Positions 21,475 through 31,136 of a stretch of DNA of 64,000 nucleotides are shown here, piece after piece. The position numbers were made by a program, and so were the translations under genes. Numbering within the stretch: position 1 is the first letter of the stretch; each line of letters starts with the position of its first letter. Under the pieces are notes generated by a model that worked only from the letters and a program-made list of their open reading frames with translations, did no database searches and had not been told where the DNA came from. The DNA is from Enterobacter chengduensis. GTDB lineage: Bacteria; Pseudomonadota; Gammaproteobacteria; Enterobacterales; Enterobacteriaceae. The stretch is from contig NZ_CP043318.1 in NCBI RefSeq assembly GCF_001984825.2, positions 3,038,001 through 3,102,000 on the forward strand. Reading direction: 5' to 3'.

Positions 21475-23855
21475 GGCGCCTCCCGACAGACCAGCGGACC
21501 GTAGGTTTGCAGCTTGTGTTCCGGGTTGGATCCCACCGTCAGGGTCGTCGTGCAGCGCTTCCCGCCCGGGGTAACGACCTCGAGCGGGTTCACATCGCTG
21601 AGATTTTCCAGCCAGGCGATACCGTCATAGCCGACGACGGCGCTGCTGCGCGAGGCCCTGCGCACCTGGCTGCCCACCGGCAGCGCCTGCCCGCGCGCAT
21701 CATGCAGGATGACGCTGGCGACCCGCTCCTGCTCCATCGGAAAATCGACCAGGTAACCGCTGTGGCGGCGGATCGCAATTCGCCGTTCGGTCTCTTTCAG
21801 CTGGGTATCCGCCGGCAGGTTCAGCGTATCGATGCGGTAGCTTGCCGGGTAGTACGCCGACACCCCGCTGACCAGCAGGTAGCCGTTGTGATTGGTTTTG
21901 CCGACGGGCTGATTTTCATAGCTGACGGGTACATCCGGATGGCCGTCGGTGCTGATAACCACAAACGCATCGTTAATTTTGTTTGCCGCAAACAGCTCGC
22001 CGTCCATCAGTACAACAGAGCCCATCGCCTCGCCCCACCAGGTCATCATGTCCCTCTCGCCATAGGCACCGCCCTGCAGCTCAACGTTGTTGTTGCGCCA
22101 GCCCAGGGAGCCCTGCTGATAATCACGTGACCTTGACTGGTTGGCCCACGCCATGTTCCAGCTAAAACCCCCGTCAGACGGCATGGCGTGGTTATAGTTG
22201 ATGCGCTGGGTGCTGCCGGCATCCGGCGTGTTTTCAACGGTGAACGCGGCGCTGTCGCGTGCCCCCAGCGGCACCTGCAGCGACAGCGCGACCGTCCAGT
22301 ATCCCCGCTGCTGGTCCCGGCTACCGGCCAGGTAAATACTGCTCGCGCCCCACAGGCTGCGGCTCCAGGAGAGATTAAGCAGCTCGGTTTTTTGGCTGTC
22401 AAAACTCTCCACGCCGATCCAGGCCGCGCCGATATTGCCGTACTGTCCCAGGTTGAAGGTCAGAGAATACTGGTCCGTATTGCGGCTGAAGCTGGCGATG
22501 GGTTTATCGTTCTCGTCATACACCGTCGGCTGGTCGTAAAGTGCCAGATTGCCAAAACCGCGGCCTCGACGCGTATGCTGGGTGGCGACGCTGAACTCGC
22601 TGGTGCTGTACTGGTAGCCCCAGGTGACTTGCCCACCCGCCTCCCCGCGCATGCGGCTCTGGGAGTAAGAAGTATTCACTACGCCAAGCTGGCCAAGCTT
22701 TACCACCGTTCCCGCTCCGCCGAGCGCCAGATCCTGCGCCCCTTCTGCATGGCCTTCCAGCGTCAGCCAGTCCGTCGCCCCGTAGCGATACGAGCCGCTG
22801 CCCCCCGCGGAGCCGTAGTCAAAATTCTTGATGCCGTAGTTACGCCGCAGGCTGCCCAGCGTCACGGCGCCGTCGCTGAGCCCTTTTTTGAGCAGGTCGC
22901 TGGTGACGTAAAACGGTAGCGTGGTGCTCACCTGACGCCCCAGCGCATCCGTTGTGACCAGCACCGCATCCCCGGCACCGTTGATATAGGGCAGATTGGT
23001 CAGGGTGAAAGGGCCCGGCTGGAGCTGGGTTGAGCCGGAGCGATAGCCGTTGATAAAGAGATCGACCGAGGTCGGTACCGCCGCTTCCCCCGCGAACTCG
23101 GGCAGCGGCCACGTTACCAGGTCAGGGCGCAGGGAGAAATCGCGCCCGACGCTTATCCCCCCCATCCGCACGCTGGAGCTCCAGCTCAGGGCATCGCCGA
23201 TCACGTCCCCGACGCTCCAGCTCATCGCATCATCTTCATTCGTGAACAGCAGGGTAGTGTCATAGCGGACATATCCGTCCTGCTGGCCATCGTTACCGCT
23301 GAAATTTTCCCGGGCATAGCCGGTGGAGGAAAACGAGCCGTTCTCATTGAAGTAGCGGAACTCATGCCAGAGGGACGCCTGTCCGCCGATATGCGCCGTG
23401 CGGTTAGTGTAGAAATCGTAATTGAGCAGCGCGCCTCGCCCGAAGTGCGGTTTGGCCTGCGCCGTTTGCGCGCTAAACGGGGTCACGCGGGATGCGACCC
23501 AGTCGCGGGGAACCGTCAGCAGGAGGCGCTGCGCGGCGCTGTCATACTCCGTGCGTACCTGAGAAAGCGAAGAGAGATTCACCTCTCCGGCAGGAACATG
23601 CTCCGGCGGCAGTCCCGCGCGCAGCAGGTCGGCGCTGGAGACAAAGAAAGCGCCTTTACGCTGCGTGACGGGCACCACCAGACCGGTGTCGTAATGGTTT
23701 AGCACCAGGGCAAGCTGAAACACCGCCTCATCATTTACCGCCTGCGCCTGGGGCGGCGGCGGTAAACTGTCATCGCCGGACTCAGCCCAGGTCGCGGTAC
23801 TGACGCAAAGCAGTATCATCATCGCCGGCTTCAGTTGACGGGCGTCGACTGCCAT
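21471..23855 (-). CDS. Outer-membrane fimbrial usher (CsuD-like)
   Basis: A 794-residue usher with an N-terminal signal peptide, a chaperone-binding N-domain (about residues 40-160), a long beta-barrel rich in alternating aromatic strands, and C-terminal domains ending in a cysteine-bearing segment (KRCTTTLTVGS...LVCREAP). It translocates and polymerises pilin subunits across the outer membrane. Its start overlaps the chaperone gene by 25 nt. Confidence 0.88.
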   Translation of the reverse strand: MAVDARQLKPAMMILLCVSTATWAESGDDSLPPPPQAQAVNDEAVFQLALVLNHYDTGLVVPVTQRKGAFFVSSADLLRAGLPPEHVPAGEVNLSSLSQVRTEYDSAAQRLLLTVPRDWVASRVTPFSAQTAQAKPHFGRGALLNYDFYTNRTAHIGGQASLWHEFRYFNENGSFSSTGYARENFSGNDGQQDGYVRYDTTLLFTNEDDAMSWSVGDVIGDALSWSSSVRMGGISVGRDFSLRPDLVTWPLPEFAGEAAVPTSVDLFINGYRSGSTQLQPGPFTLTNLPYINGAGDAVLVTTDALGRQVSTTLPFYVTSDLLKKGLSDGAVTLGSLRRNYGIKNFDYGSAGGSGSYRYGATDWLTLEGHAEGAQDLALGGAGTVVKLGQLGVVNTSYSQSRMRGEAGGQVTWGYQYSTSEFSVATQHTRRGRGFGNLALYDQPTVYDENDKPIASFSRNTDQYSLTFNLGQYGNIGAAWIGVESFDSQKTELLNLSWSRSLWGASSIYLAGSRDQQRGYWTVALSLQVPLGARDSAAFTVENTPDAGSTQRINYNHAMPSDGGFSWNMAWANQSRSRDYQQGSLGWRNNNVELQGGAYGERDMMTWWGEAMGSVVLMDGELFAANKINDAFVVISTDGHPDVPVSYENQPVGKTNHNGYLLVSGVSAYYPASYRIDTLNLPADTQLKETERRIAIRRHSGYLVDFPMEQERVASVILHDARGQALPVGSQVRRASRSSAVVGYDGIAWLENLSDVNPLEVVTPGGKRCTTTLTVGSNPEHKLQTYGPLVCREAP

Positions 23856-24589
23856 TGTGCATCCCTGGCATTAATCTGGGCGCTCATCCGCTCGGGCTGG
23901 CGAACGCCTGCGGGAATCGGCCAGCTGCGGGTACTGCCGGGGAGCACGTACCCCAACAACCCTTCCGCGACCGTGCGTTTCTGCCCTCCCTGCTCCAGCG
24001 CCACCTGACTCAGCCTGACGTGGATATCGCCTCGATTTCGAACCTCCAGTGCCGGCTGTCCATCCGTTCGCGTCACCCGCCAGCTCAGGTTCCGGGTCTC
24101 TACCAGCGCGTGATGCGCCCCCTCTTTTATCGTCGGGATCCCCTGCCCGTAGACGAACAGCGGGATGGAATAACGCATCTGTAATTTGAGACCGATGGTG
24201 GGTTCGGCTTTCGCATCAGCCTGGGGGATTTCATCCACGATAATGCGGTAGGCTTGTTCCGTGCCCGCCGGGACCGCCCCCTGTTTGATAAGGCGAATCA
24301 GCTGCTTATTGCCTTTTTGAATCGTGACGATGGGCGGGCTGGCGACCACGTCCTGCTGCGCCGTATAACGCTCATACCCGCCCTCCTGCTTCCAGCGTAC
24401 GATGCGCACCTGCATCGTCGTGGCGCTGTTTCCCTGGTTCTGGATCCACAGTTCCGTCGCGTTGGCGTCAGCGGCAAGCCAGGGATCGATGGGCCAGAGC
24501 AGAATAGTGGCTGCCGCCTGCGCCTCGCCCGTGGCCGCGACGCCCGATAAGACCCCCGCCAGACACAACTGCTGGAAAAATGGCTTCAT
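23831..24589 (-). CDS. Periplasmic fimbrial chaperone (CsuC-like)
   Basis: A 252-residue protein with a signal peptide (cleavage near GEAQA) and two immunoglobulin-like domains of the PapD superfamily. The first domain carries LWIQNQGNSATTMQVRI and the basic KQLIRLIKQG segment, where chaperones place the residues that anchor subunit C-termini. It would donate a strand to SCPU pilins in the periplasm. Lies 16 nt after the pilin-like gene and overlaps the usher. Confidence 0.87.
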   Translation of the reverse strand: MKPFFQQLCLAGVLSGVAATGEAQAAATILLWPIDPWLAADANATELWIQNQGNSATTMQVRIVRWKQEGGYERYTAQQDVVASPPIVTIQKGNKQLIRLIKQGAVPAGTEQAYRIIVDEIPQADAKAEPTIGLKLQMRYSIPLFVYGQGIPTIKEGAHHALVETRNLSWRVTRTDGQPALEVRNRGDIHVRLSQVALEQGGQKRTVAEGLLGYVLPGSTRSWPIPAGVRQPERMSAQINARDAQWQSTPVN

Positions 24590-24605
24590 CGACTCTCTCC
24601 CTTTA

Positions 24606-25154
24606 TTACCATGACAAGGTCACGGTGAGCTGATCGGAATACGTTCCTGCCGGGCTGAAGCCGGTCAGTAGCGCCACGCCAAAAAGCGGCAGCGCGATGT
24701 TATTGCTGTTGCTATAGGCCACCGGTATTGCCTGGTTGAGGCCAATTTCGCTGTTGGCGGCCAGCGAGCTGCTGCTGTAGAGCCGATAAGCCACCATTTC
24801 GGTACCGTTTGCGCGCTTCAGTCGCCGAACGGATGAGTAATTCTGACCACCATCAATACTCATACTCAGCGTCACGCCCGGCGTGCAGGCGATGGACAAC
24901 GCCCCGTTTGGCACAAAACTGGTGTTTACGGGCGCGCTCTCGACGCCGTTATGGCTGCCAAAATCCAGCGTACCGTACAGCCCGCCGCTGCCCGCGGCCA
25001 CCGCGCATCCCGGAACAATCGTCGCGCTGACCTTAAAGGACTGTGACGTCACCGCACCCGCGGCGGGGATCAGCAGCAGAACGGCGATCAGCGCGAAAAA
25101 AGGCTGCACGTTTCCCTCTGCGCGTTTGCGCAGACCTATGAAGGTTGCCATCAT
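24606..25154 (-). CDS. Spore coat U domain fimbrial subunit (CsuB/CsuA-like)
   Basis: A 182-residue exported protein: signal-like hydrophobic segment FFALIAVLLLIPAAGA near residues 18-34, then one SCPU domain with Cys in VPGCAVAAG and IACTPG and the C-terminal strand AGTYSDQLTVTLSW. Probably a minor pilin. Two Met at the start are possible initiators. It follows the major-pilin-like gene by 12 nt. Confidence 0.8.
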   Translation of the reverse strand: MMATFIGLRKRAEGNVQPFFALIAVLLLIPAAGAVTSQSFKVSATIVPGCAVAAGSGGLYGTLDFGSHNGVESAPVNTSFVPNGALSIACTPGVTLSMSIDGGQNYSSVRRLKRANGTEMVAYRLYSSSSLAANSEIGLNQAIPVAYSNSNNIALPLFGVALLTGFSPAGTYSDQLTVTLSW

Positions 25155-25166
25155 GGCAGTGCTGGA

Positions 25167-25739
25167 TTAATACGTTACGCTGACGTTAATCGTGTCGGTG
25201 TAGGTTCCCGGAACGACCGTCACGCTGTTTCCCCCGCCGGTAATGCGTCCGTAGAGGGTGTAACTATCCACGCCTCCGGCCGTAGAGGCGATCGGCAACG
25301 CGGCGTTGTTGGCAATCACGGTATTAAACCCGCTGTCGCTGTACAGGTTGTAAGCCACGCCCTGCGCCGCGTTGGCTGTATTCACCAGATAGCGCTCGGG
25401 GGTTCCGGGCGAGCCCACTACGGATCCCGGTGCGGTGGAGTGGGTATTGCCGGTAATCGCCACAGAATAGCTGCTGTTCGTACACTGAATGGTGAAGGTG
25501 CTTCCACCGCTGGCGCCGGTCAACTGCGTGGTGAGGGTGGAAAAGGTCGCGGGATGGGTACCGAAATCGAGCGTGCCGAAGTTAATGCCGCTTTGCGAGG
25601 GCGAGCCGTTAATCAGGCAGCCGTTTGTCAGCGTCAGCGTCACCCCGATGGTGCCGCTGCTGGTGACGGCCAGCGCTTGATGAACGCCCGTCGTCGTCAA
25701 TAAAGCGCCCGCACAGATCAAAAGGAGTTTTCTTTTCAT
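25167..25739 (-). CDS. Spore coat U domain fimbrial subunit (CsuA/B-like, probable major pilin)
   Basis: A 190-residue exported SCPU protein with signal peptide (KRKLLLICAGALLTTTG... cleaved near ALA). The mature part begins with a strand suited to donor exchange, has Cys in TNGCLINGS and IQCTNS, and ends YTDTINVSVTY. It is the first gene of the five-gene operon, the usual place of the major subunit. The operon has two single-domain subunits, one fewer than the six-gene csu operon of Acinetobacter. Confidence 0.82.
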   Translation of the reverse strand: MKRKLLLICAGALLTTTGVHQALAVTSSGTIGVTLTLTNGCLINGSPSQSGINFGTLDFGTHPATFSTLTTQLTGASGGSTFTIQCTNSSYSVAITGNTHSTAPGSVVGSPGTPERYLVNTANAAQGVAYNLYSDSGFNTVIANNAALPIASTAGGVDSYTLYGRITGGGNSVTVVPGTYTDTINVSVTY

Positions 25740-26168
25740 TTACCACCCTCCAGAAGACGTCTCCGTTCCCTTGCCATATTTTATTTTGGCCGTTCAAGAT
25801 GTTAGCCCCGCTTAACGTTCCTCTGAGGGGGTTATTGAGAATTTAGTTTACGGATACCGCTTGCACCACCCGCCTCAAACTGAATAAGGCACATGTCTTA
25901 TTGACTCATTATTCATAGTCAAAACAATAACTTATGATTATTAGAGCAATGATTTTATTTTTTTCAGGCAGAATATATCCATTAAAGTGTGATCTCGATC
26001 ACAATATATCGTCGACGCATTAACAACAAATTTAATAAAACTTAAAAAGGAGTTGTATCCCCCTACGCTTTGCGTCAATTTATGTGCCGAATATTTTCCC
26101 GCGTCGTAATAATAAATTTATATGTATCGCCGCGGGCTACATCTGAAGCGCATAGAGGGTTCTTTTTC
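25740..26168. other. Divergent control region, pilus operon and symporter
   Basis: This AT-rich 429-bp gap carries promoters for the minus-strand pilus operon and the plus-strand symporter. It contains a perfect CRP palindrome at 25988-26003, described separately. The frame of the symporter stays open across part of it (from 26070), but no good ribosome site supports a start there. Confidence 0.6.
25988..26003. promoter_or_regulatory. CRP-binding site
   Basis: TGTGATCTCGATCACA is a perfect TGTGA-N6-TCACA palindrome. It lies 166 nt upstream of the symporter GTG and 249 nt from the pilin start, so either or both could be cAMP-CRP controlled. The shorter distance favours the symporter. Confidence 0.85.
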
Positions 26169-27428
26169 GTGGCAAGTGCAAACAAACTCACACTCTTCAT
26201 CGTGATATTCATGCTGGCGGGTATTCTTTCAGGGGCGGCAATTCATGAGTATGCATCTGCGGATGCCATCAAAGCCTGGTCGGATAACATCACCCTTCTG
26301 ACCGATATTTTCCTCCGTCTGATCAAAATGGTGATTGCACCGCTGGTCTTCAGCACGCTCACCGTGGGCATTATGAAGCTGGGCGAAACTTCCACCATTG
26401 GCCGCGTTGGCGGCAAAGCGATGGTGTGGTTTATCAGCTCATCGGTACTCTCTATTCTGGTCGGACTGTTCATCGTCACGCTGGAGCATCCGGGAAGCGG
26501 TCTGAACCTGACCGTCCCAACCGAGGCGGTGGATACCGGCCTGGCCGTGGGGGGCATGACGCTGAAGGCGTTCCTGTCGCACACGATCCCAACCAGTATC
26601 GCAGGGGCGATGTCGAACAATGAGATCCTGCAGATTGTGGTGTTCTCGATGTTCTTCGGCATCGGCGGCGCGTCGCTGGGGCAGAAATTTAACGCCCCGC
26701 TAGTGGCCGCGCTGGACGTGGTTTCCCATATCATGCTGAAGGTCACGGGCTACGTGATGTACGTTGCGCCGCTGGCCATTTTCGCGGCGATCTCCTCCGT
26801 CATCGCCACGCAGGGCCTGGGCATTCTGCTGAACTACGCCTCCTTTATTGGCGGGTACTATGTCGCCATACTTCTCACCTGCCTGGTGCTGCTGGCCGTG
26901 GGTTACATGGTGCTGAAAAAAGAGGTGTTTCGCCTGGTCAGCATGCTGAAGGATCCGGTCCTGGTGGCGTTTACCACCAGCAGCTCTGAAGCGGCCTACC
27001 CTAAAACGCTGGAGCAGCTGGAGCGTTTTGGCTGCTCGCGCAACATCGCCTCTTTCGTCCTGCCGATTGGTTACTCCTTCAACCTGGTGGGGTCGATGGT
27101 GTACTGCTCCTTCGCCTCAATGTTTATCGCTCAGGCGTACAACATTCACCTGAGCTTCTCTGAAGTGACGGTGCTGATGCTGACCCTGATGCTGGCCTCG
27201 AAAGGGATTGCGGGCGTACCGCGTTCTTCACTGGTGGTGCTGGCAGCGACCATTCCGAGCTTTAATATTCCGGTGGCGGGTATTCTGCTGCTGATGGGGA
27301 TCGACCACTTCCTGGATATGGGCCGTTCGGCGATTAACGTGCTGGGCAACGGGATTGCGACCGCAATGCTGTCGCAGAATGAAGGCGCGCGGGAAGCGGA
27401 AGCTGAGCTGGTAAAGCAGGAAGCGTAA
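26169..27428 (+). CDS. Dicarboxylate/amino acid:cation symporter (DAACS family)
   Basis: A membrane carrier of the glutamate/C4-dicarboxylate symporter family, 419 residues from a GTG at 26169 (AGAGGG site upstream). Family landmarks: the serine-rich hairpin TTSSSEAAYPKT (about residue 276), the TM7 segment SFNLVGSMVY and the TM8 segment DHFLDMGRSAINVLGN. The TM7 motif is normally N-x-D-G; here the Asp is Val, and the Asp at the end of TM8 is Asn, as in proton-coupled GltP. Substrate is not deducible; glutamate, aspartate or a dicarboxylate is likely. It is absent from this place in E. coli. Confidence 0.85.
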   Translation: MASANKLTLFIVIFMLAGILSGAAIHEYASADAIKAWSDNITLLTDIFLRLIKMVIAPLVFSTLTVGIMKLGETSTIGRVGGKAMVWFISSSVLSILVGLFIVTLEHPGSGLNLTVPTEAVDTGLAVGGMTLKAFLSHTIPTSIAGAMSNNEILQIVVFSMFFGIGGASLGQKFNAPLVAALDVVSHIMLKVTGYVMYVAPLAIFAAISSVIATQGLGILLNYASFIGGYYVAILLTCLVLLAVGYMVLKKEVFRLVSMLKDPVLVAFTTSSSEAAYPKTLEQLERFGCSRNIASFVLPIGYSFNLVGSMVYCSFASMFIAQAYNIHLSFSEVTVLMLTLMLASKGIAGVPRSSLVVLAATIPSFNIPVAGILLLMGIDHFLDMGRSAINVLGNGIATAMLSQNEGAREAEAELVKQEA

Positions 27429-27440
27429 GGGGCTAAAAAA

Positions 27441-27472
27441 GCCGGGTGGCGGCTCCGCCTTACCCGGCCTAC
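27441..27472. repeat. REP element 1 of a BIME
   Basis: GCCGGGTGGCGG-ctcc-GCCTTACCCGGC unit, first of three between the convergent symporter and cheW genes. Confidence 0.9.
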
Positions 27473-27487
27473 AAATGGCTCAAACAC

Positions 27488-27518
27488 GTAGGCCGGGTAA
27501 GCGTCAGCGCCACCCGGC
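27488..27518. repeat. REP element 2 of a BIME (inverted)
   Basis: The same REP unit in opposite orientation (GTAGGCCGGGTAAGCG...CCACCCGGC), 15 nt from the first, forming a classic head-to-head mosaic element. Confidence 0.9.
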
Positions 27519-27578
27519 TTTGTTTTAGACTACATGGGTAGCCACGGAAGCTGTGCTGGTGGAGCTGGATGTAAAAAA

Positions 27579-27610
27579 GCCGGGTGGCGGCTTCGCCTTA
27601 CCCGGCCTAC
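27579..27610. repeat. REP element 3 of a BIME
   Basis: Third copy, direct orientation relative to the first, 60 nt further on and immediately before the cheW 3' end. The array may act as a bidirectional barrier between convergent transcripts. Confidence 0.9.
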
Positions 27611-27642
27611 GAATGGCTTTAACACGCCACCCAGCTTTGTTT

Positions 27643-28146
27643 TTATGCCACGTGACTCGCGGCGATATCCAGCAGCGCCATCTCATCGCTGTTCAGCAGC
27701 TTCTCAATGTTCACCAGAATCAGCATACGCTCGCCGAGCGCGCCCAGGCCGGTCAGGTATTCGGTCGACAGCGTGACCGCAAACTCCGGCGCAGGGCGAA
27801 TTTGATCGGAGGTCAGGGAGAGCACGTCAGAGACGCCATCCACCACGATACCGACCACGCGCTGCCCCAGGTTCAGGACGATCACCACGGTGTTGTCGTT
27901 GTAGTCAACGTCGCCCTGGCTGAACTTCACGCGCAGGTCCACGATGGGCACAATGACGCCACGCAGGTTGGTGACGCCTTTAATAAAAGCAGGCGTATTA
28001 GCGATGCGGGTAACCTGGTCGTAACCACGGATTTCCTGCACTTTCAGGATATCGATGCCGTACTCCTCATCGCCTAAAGTGAATACCAGGAATTCCTGCC
28101 CTGATGGCTCGCCCGCCAGTTTCGTTACATTACTCATACCGGTCAT
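27643..28146 (-). CDS. cheW: Chemotaxis coupling protein CheW
   Basis: CheW is the SH3-like adaptor linking receptors to CheA. The 167-residue length equals E. coli. Conserved core segments include [31 protein letters not shown] (split here only for reference; about residues 20-50) and [16 protein letters not shown]. It is the last gene of motAB-cheAW and lies 19 nt after cheA. Confidence 0.98.
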   Translation of the reverse strand: MTGMSNVTKLAGEPSGQEFLVFTLGDEEYGIDILKVQEIRGYDQVTRIANTPAFIKGVTNLRGVIVPIVDLRVKFSQGDVDYNDNTVVIVLNLGQRVVGIVVDGVSDVLSLTSDQIRPAPEFAVTLSTEYLTGLGALGERMLILVNIEKLLNSDEMALLDIAASHVA

Positions 28147-28165
28147 GTTATTACCTTCTACTTAA

Positions 28166-30202
28166 TCAGGCGGCTGTGTACGCCACACGTTGTTCACGAT
28201 TTAATCCCTGAAGCGCCGACACGTCGACGATCAGCGCCACGCTACCATCACCCAGGATGGTGGCGGCCGAAATACCCGGCACTTTACGGTAGTTGCTTTC
28301 GAGGTTCTTCACCACGACCTGGTGCTGACCAATCAGCTGATCGACCAGCAGCGCGTAGCGGCGGCCCGCGCTTTGCAGGATCACAACGATACCCTGCGTG
28401 GCCTCTGTCTTCGCGCCATTCACTTCAAATACTTTCCACAGTTCCACCAGCGGCAGGTACTCACCGCGCACTTCGAGGACGCGCTCGCCGCCCGCCAGCG
28501 GATGCAGATCTTCTTCACGCGGCTGCAGGGATTCCATCACGGCATTCAGCGGAAGAATGAAAACTTCGTCCGCCACCTTCACGGACATACCGTCGAGGAT
28601 CGCCAGCGTCAGCGGCAGCAGGATGCGAATGGTGGTGCCGGAGCCCTGCTTAGACTGGATCTCAACGTGGCCGCCCATCTCCTGGATGTTACGCTTCACC
28701 ACGTCCATGCCGACGCCGCGCCCGGACACGTCGGTCACCTGCTCTGCGGTTGAGAAGCCCGGCGCGAAGATCAGCATGCCGACCTCTTCGTCGGTCATGT
28801 TTTCATTGACCGCCATGCCCTGCGAAATCGCTTTCGCCATGATGCGCTCGCGGTTAAGACCCGCGCCATCGTCGGTCACTTCGATGCAGATGTTTCCGCC
28901 CTGATGTTCAGCAGACAGGATCAGGTTCCCAACCGGCGATTTTCCGGCGGCAATGCGGTTTTCCGGCAGTTCGATACCGTGGTCGAGGCTGTTACGCACC
29001 AGGTGCGTTAACGGGTCGATGATGCGCTCGATCAGGCTCTTGTCCAGTTCGGTTGAGCTGCCCATTAGGGTCAGTTCAATCTGCTTATTCAGCTTGCTGG
29101 CAAGGTCGCGGACCAGGCGCGGGAAGCGGCTGAAGACATATTCCATCGGCATCATACGGATGGACATGACCGATTCCTGCAGGTCGCGAGCATTACGCTG
29201 CAGCTGGCCCATGCTGGTGATCAGATCGCCGTGGGTGACCGGGTCCAGTTCGTTAGAGCGTTGTGCCAGCATCGACTGGGTGATCACCAGTTCGCCAACC
29301 AGGTTAATCAGCTGGTCAACCTTCTCAACGGCAACGCGAATGCTGGTGGATTCGCTGGCGCGGGCGGCAGGTTTCTCACCGCGGCCAGGGGCCGGGGCCT
29401 CTTTTGGCACCGCCTTCAGCGCCGGAGCCGCTGGCGTCACAGCCGGTGCGGCAGCCTGCGCGACGACGGCCACCTCTTCCACCGCCGCAGGGGCTTCAAC
29501 CTCAGCCGTTTCGGTTTCAAAGGCAATCTGGTCGGCTTCAATCACAAAGCACAGCACCGCGACGATATCGTCCTGGCCAATACCGTCATCAAGCGTTGCA
29601 GCAAGGCTGTCTTTGCCTTTTACCACGTTGCTTAATTTCGCCAGGTTCCCCAGCTCTTCTTCGAGCAGGTTAACTTCATTCTCTTTCAGGCGCGACAGCA
29701 CCACGCGGAGTTTGCCCGCCTGTGCGCTGGCAGGCGCAGACGCCTGCGCGTCAGCCGCATCGACAACGCTCAGTTTTGCGGCCGGAACAACCGCTGAGGC
29801 AACGTCACCTTTGGCTTCCAGCGCGAGCTGGCGCAGTGCATTGCAGATGTATTCAAAGCTGGCGGCATCAGGCTCTGCCGAACTTTTATAGGCGTCGAGC
29901 TGTTCCTGCATAATATCTTTGGTTTCCAAAAACAGGTTGATAATGTCGGTATTGAGCTGCATCTCACCGCGTCGTGCTTCATCCAGCAGGTTTTCCATTA
30001 AATGGGTCGTTTCCTGCAGGATGGTAAATCCAAACGTTCCGGCGCCGCCTTTAATAGAGTGCGCGGCACGGAAGATGGCATTGAGCTGCTCGGAGTCCGG
30101 TGCTTCAGGCACCAAATCGAGCAAGTGTTGCTCCATATCGGCCAACAATTCATCGGCTTCATCAAAGAATGTCTGGTAAAAATCGCTAATATCCATGCTC
30201 AC
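28166..30202 (-). CDS. cheA: Chemotaxis histidine kinase CheA
   Basis: CheA phosphorylates itself and then CheY and CheB. Domains in order: P1 Hpt with His48 in [16 protein letters not shown]2 CheY/CheB-binding domain (about 160-230), a proline/alanine linker, P3 dimerisation, P4 ATPase (N-box [17 protein letters not shown] boxes DDGAGL and GRGVGMDVV) and P5 CheW-like domain. At 678 residues it is slightly longer than E. coli (654), the excess lying in the alanine/proline-rich P2-P3 linker (about 240-275). Confidence 0.98.
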   Translation of the reverse strand: MSMDISDFYQTFFDEADELLADMEQHLLDLVPEAPDSEQLNAIFRAAHSIKGGAGTFGFTILQETTHLMENLLDEARRGEMQLNTDIINLFLETKDIMQEQLDAYKSSAEPDAASFEYICNALRQLALEAKGDVASAVVPAAKLSVVDAADAQASAPASAQAGKLRVVLSRLKENEVNLLEEELGNLAKLSNVVKGKDSLAATLDDGIGQDDIVAVLCFVIEADQIAFETETAEVEAPAAVEEVAVVAQAAAPAVTPAAPALKAVPKEAPAPGRGEKPAARASESTSIRVAVEKVDQLINLVGELVITQSMLAQRSNELDPVTHGDLITSMGQLQRNARDLQESVMSIRMMPMEYVFSRFPRLVRDLASKLNKQIELTLMGSSTELDKSLIERIIDPLTHLVRNSLDHGIELPENRIAAGKSPVGNLILSAEHQGGNICIEVTDDGAGLNRERIMAKAISQGMAVNENMTDEEVGMLIFAPGFSTAEQVTDVSGRGVGMDVVKRNIQEMGGHVEIQSKQGSGTTIRILLPLTLAILDGMSVKVADEVFILPLNAVMESLQPREEDLHPLAGGERVLEVRGEYLPLVELWKVFEVNGAKTEATQGIVVILQSAGRRYALLVDQLIGQHQVVVKNLESNYRKVPGISAATILGDGSVALIVDVSALQGLNREQRVAYTAA

Positions 30203-30206
30203 GCTA

Positions 30207-31136
30207 TCACCTCGGATTGGCTGGTGGCGATGTTGGAACGGCAGCCGAAGGAACGGCCCCAGGCTGTTTTAAATCGTCCAGTGACTCATTCTGACTTTCG
30301 GCGTTTTCATGCAGGATGGCCTGCTCCGCCTGCTGGTTCAGCACTAAAAGACTGATACGACGGTTGATGGCATCATCCGGCCCGCGGTCGGAAACGCGCA
30401 TGGTTGCGGCCATGCCGACTACGCGCAGTACCTTGCCATCATCAAGCCCACCTGCCACCAGCTCGCGACGCGAGGCGTTGGCACGATCGGCAGAAAGCTC
30501 CCAGTTGCTGTATCCCTTCTCCCCGCTGGCGTACGGGAAATCATCCGTGTGTCCTGACAGGCTGATTCGGTTAGGAATGCCGTTCAGCACCGGTGCAATG
30601 GCGCGCAGAATGTCGCGCATATACGGTTCGACTTCCGCACTTCCGGTTTTAAACATGGGGCGGTTCTGGCTGTCGATAATCTGAATGCGCAGCCCTTCCT
30701 GCACCAGGTCGATCTTCAGATGCGGACGCAGCGCGCGCAGCTTTGGATCCGCTTCAATCAGCTGATCGAGATCGCCGCGCAGTTTCTTCAGGCGCGCCTG
30801 CTCCATTTTTCTTTTCAGCTCATCGATGTTCGGCTCTTTTTTCACCTCACCCTTCTGCTGGGTGTAATCATCGCCGCCGCCCGGGATCGGGCTGTCGCTG
30901 TTAGAGATACGCGGCCCACCCGTTACTGCGGTTGCCAGCGGCGTGCGGAAATATTCGGCAATCTGGATCAGTTCTTTCGGGCTGGAGATGGAGATCAGCC
31001 ACATCACCAGGAAGAACGCCATCATGGCCGTCATAAAGTCGGCGTAGGCAATTTTCCACGAGCCGTGCGCGCCATGCCCACCGCCCTTGTGCTTGCGCTT
31101 TTTTACGATGACGATCGGATGGGACTGGTTTTTCAT
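30207..31136 (-). CDS. motB: Flagellar stator protein MotB
   Basis: MotB anchors the stator to peptidoglycan and carries the proton-binding Asp. The single membrane helix has this Asp at residue 33 ([14 protein letters not shown]. coli Asp32). The C-terminal OmpA-like domain holds the peptidoglycan-binding motif ([30 protein letters not shown] region, about 195-225). Length 309 as in E. coli. Overlaps motA by 4 nt. Confidence 0.98.
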   Translation of the reverse strand: MKNQSHPIVIVKKRKHKGGGHGAHGSWKIAYADFMTAMMAFFLVMWLISISSPKELIQIAEYFRTPLATAVTGGPRISNSDSPIPGGGDDYTQQKGEVKKEPNIDELKRKMEQARLKKLRGDLDQLIEADPKLRALRPHLKIDLVQEGLRIQIIDSQNRPMFKTGSAEVEPYMRDILRAIAPVLNGIPNRISLSGHTDDFPYASGEKGYSNWELSADRANASRRELVAGGLDDGKVLRVVGMAATMRVSDRGPDDAINRRISLLVLNQQAEQAILHENAESQNESLDDLKQPGAVPSAAVPTSPPANPR

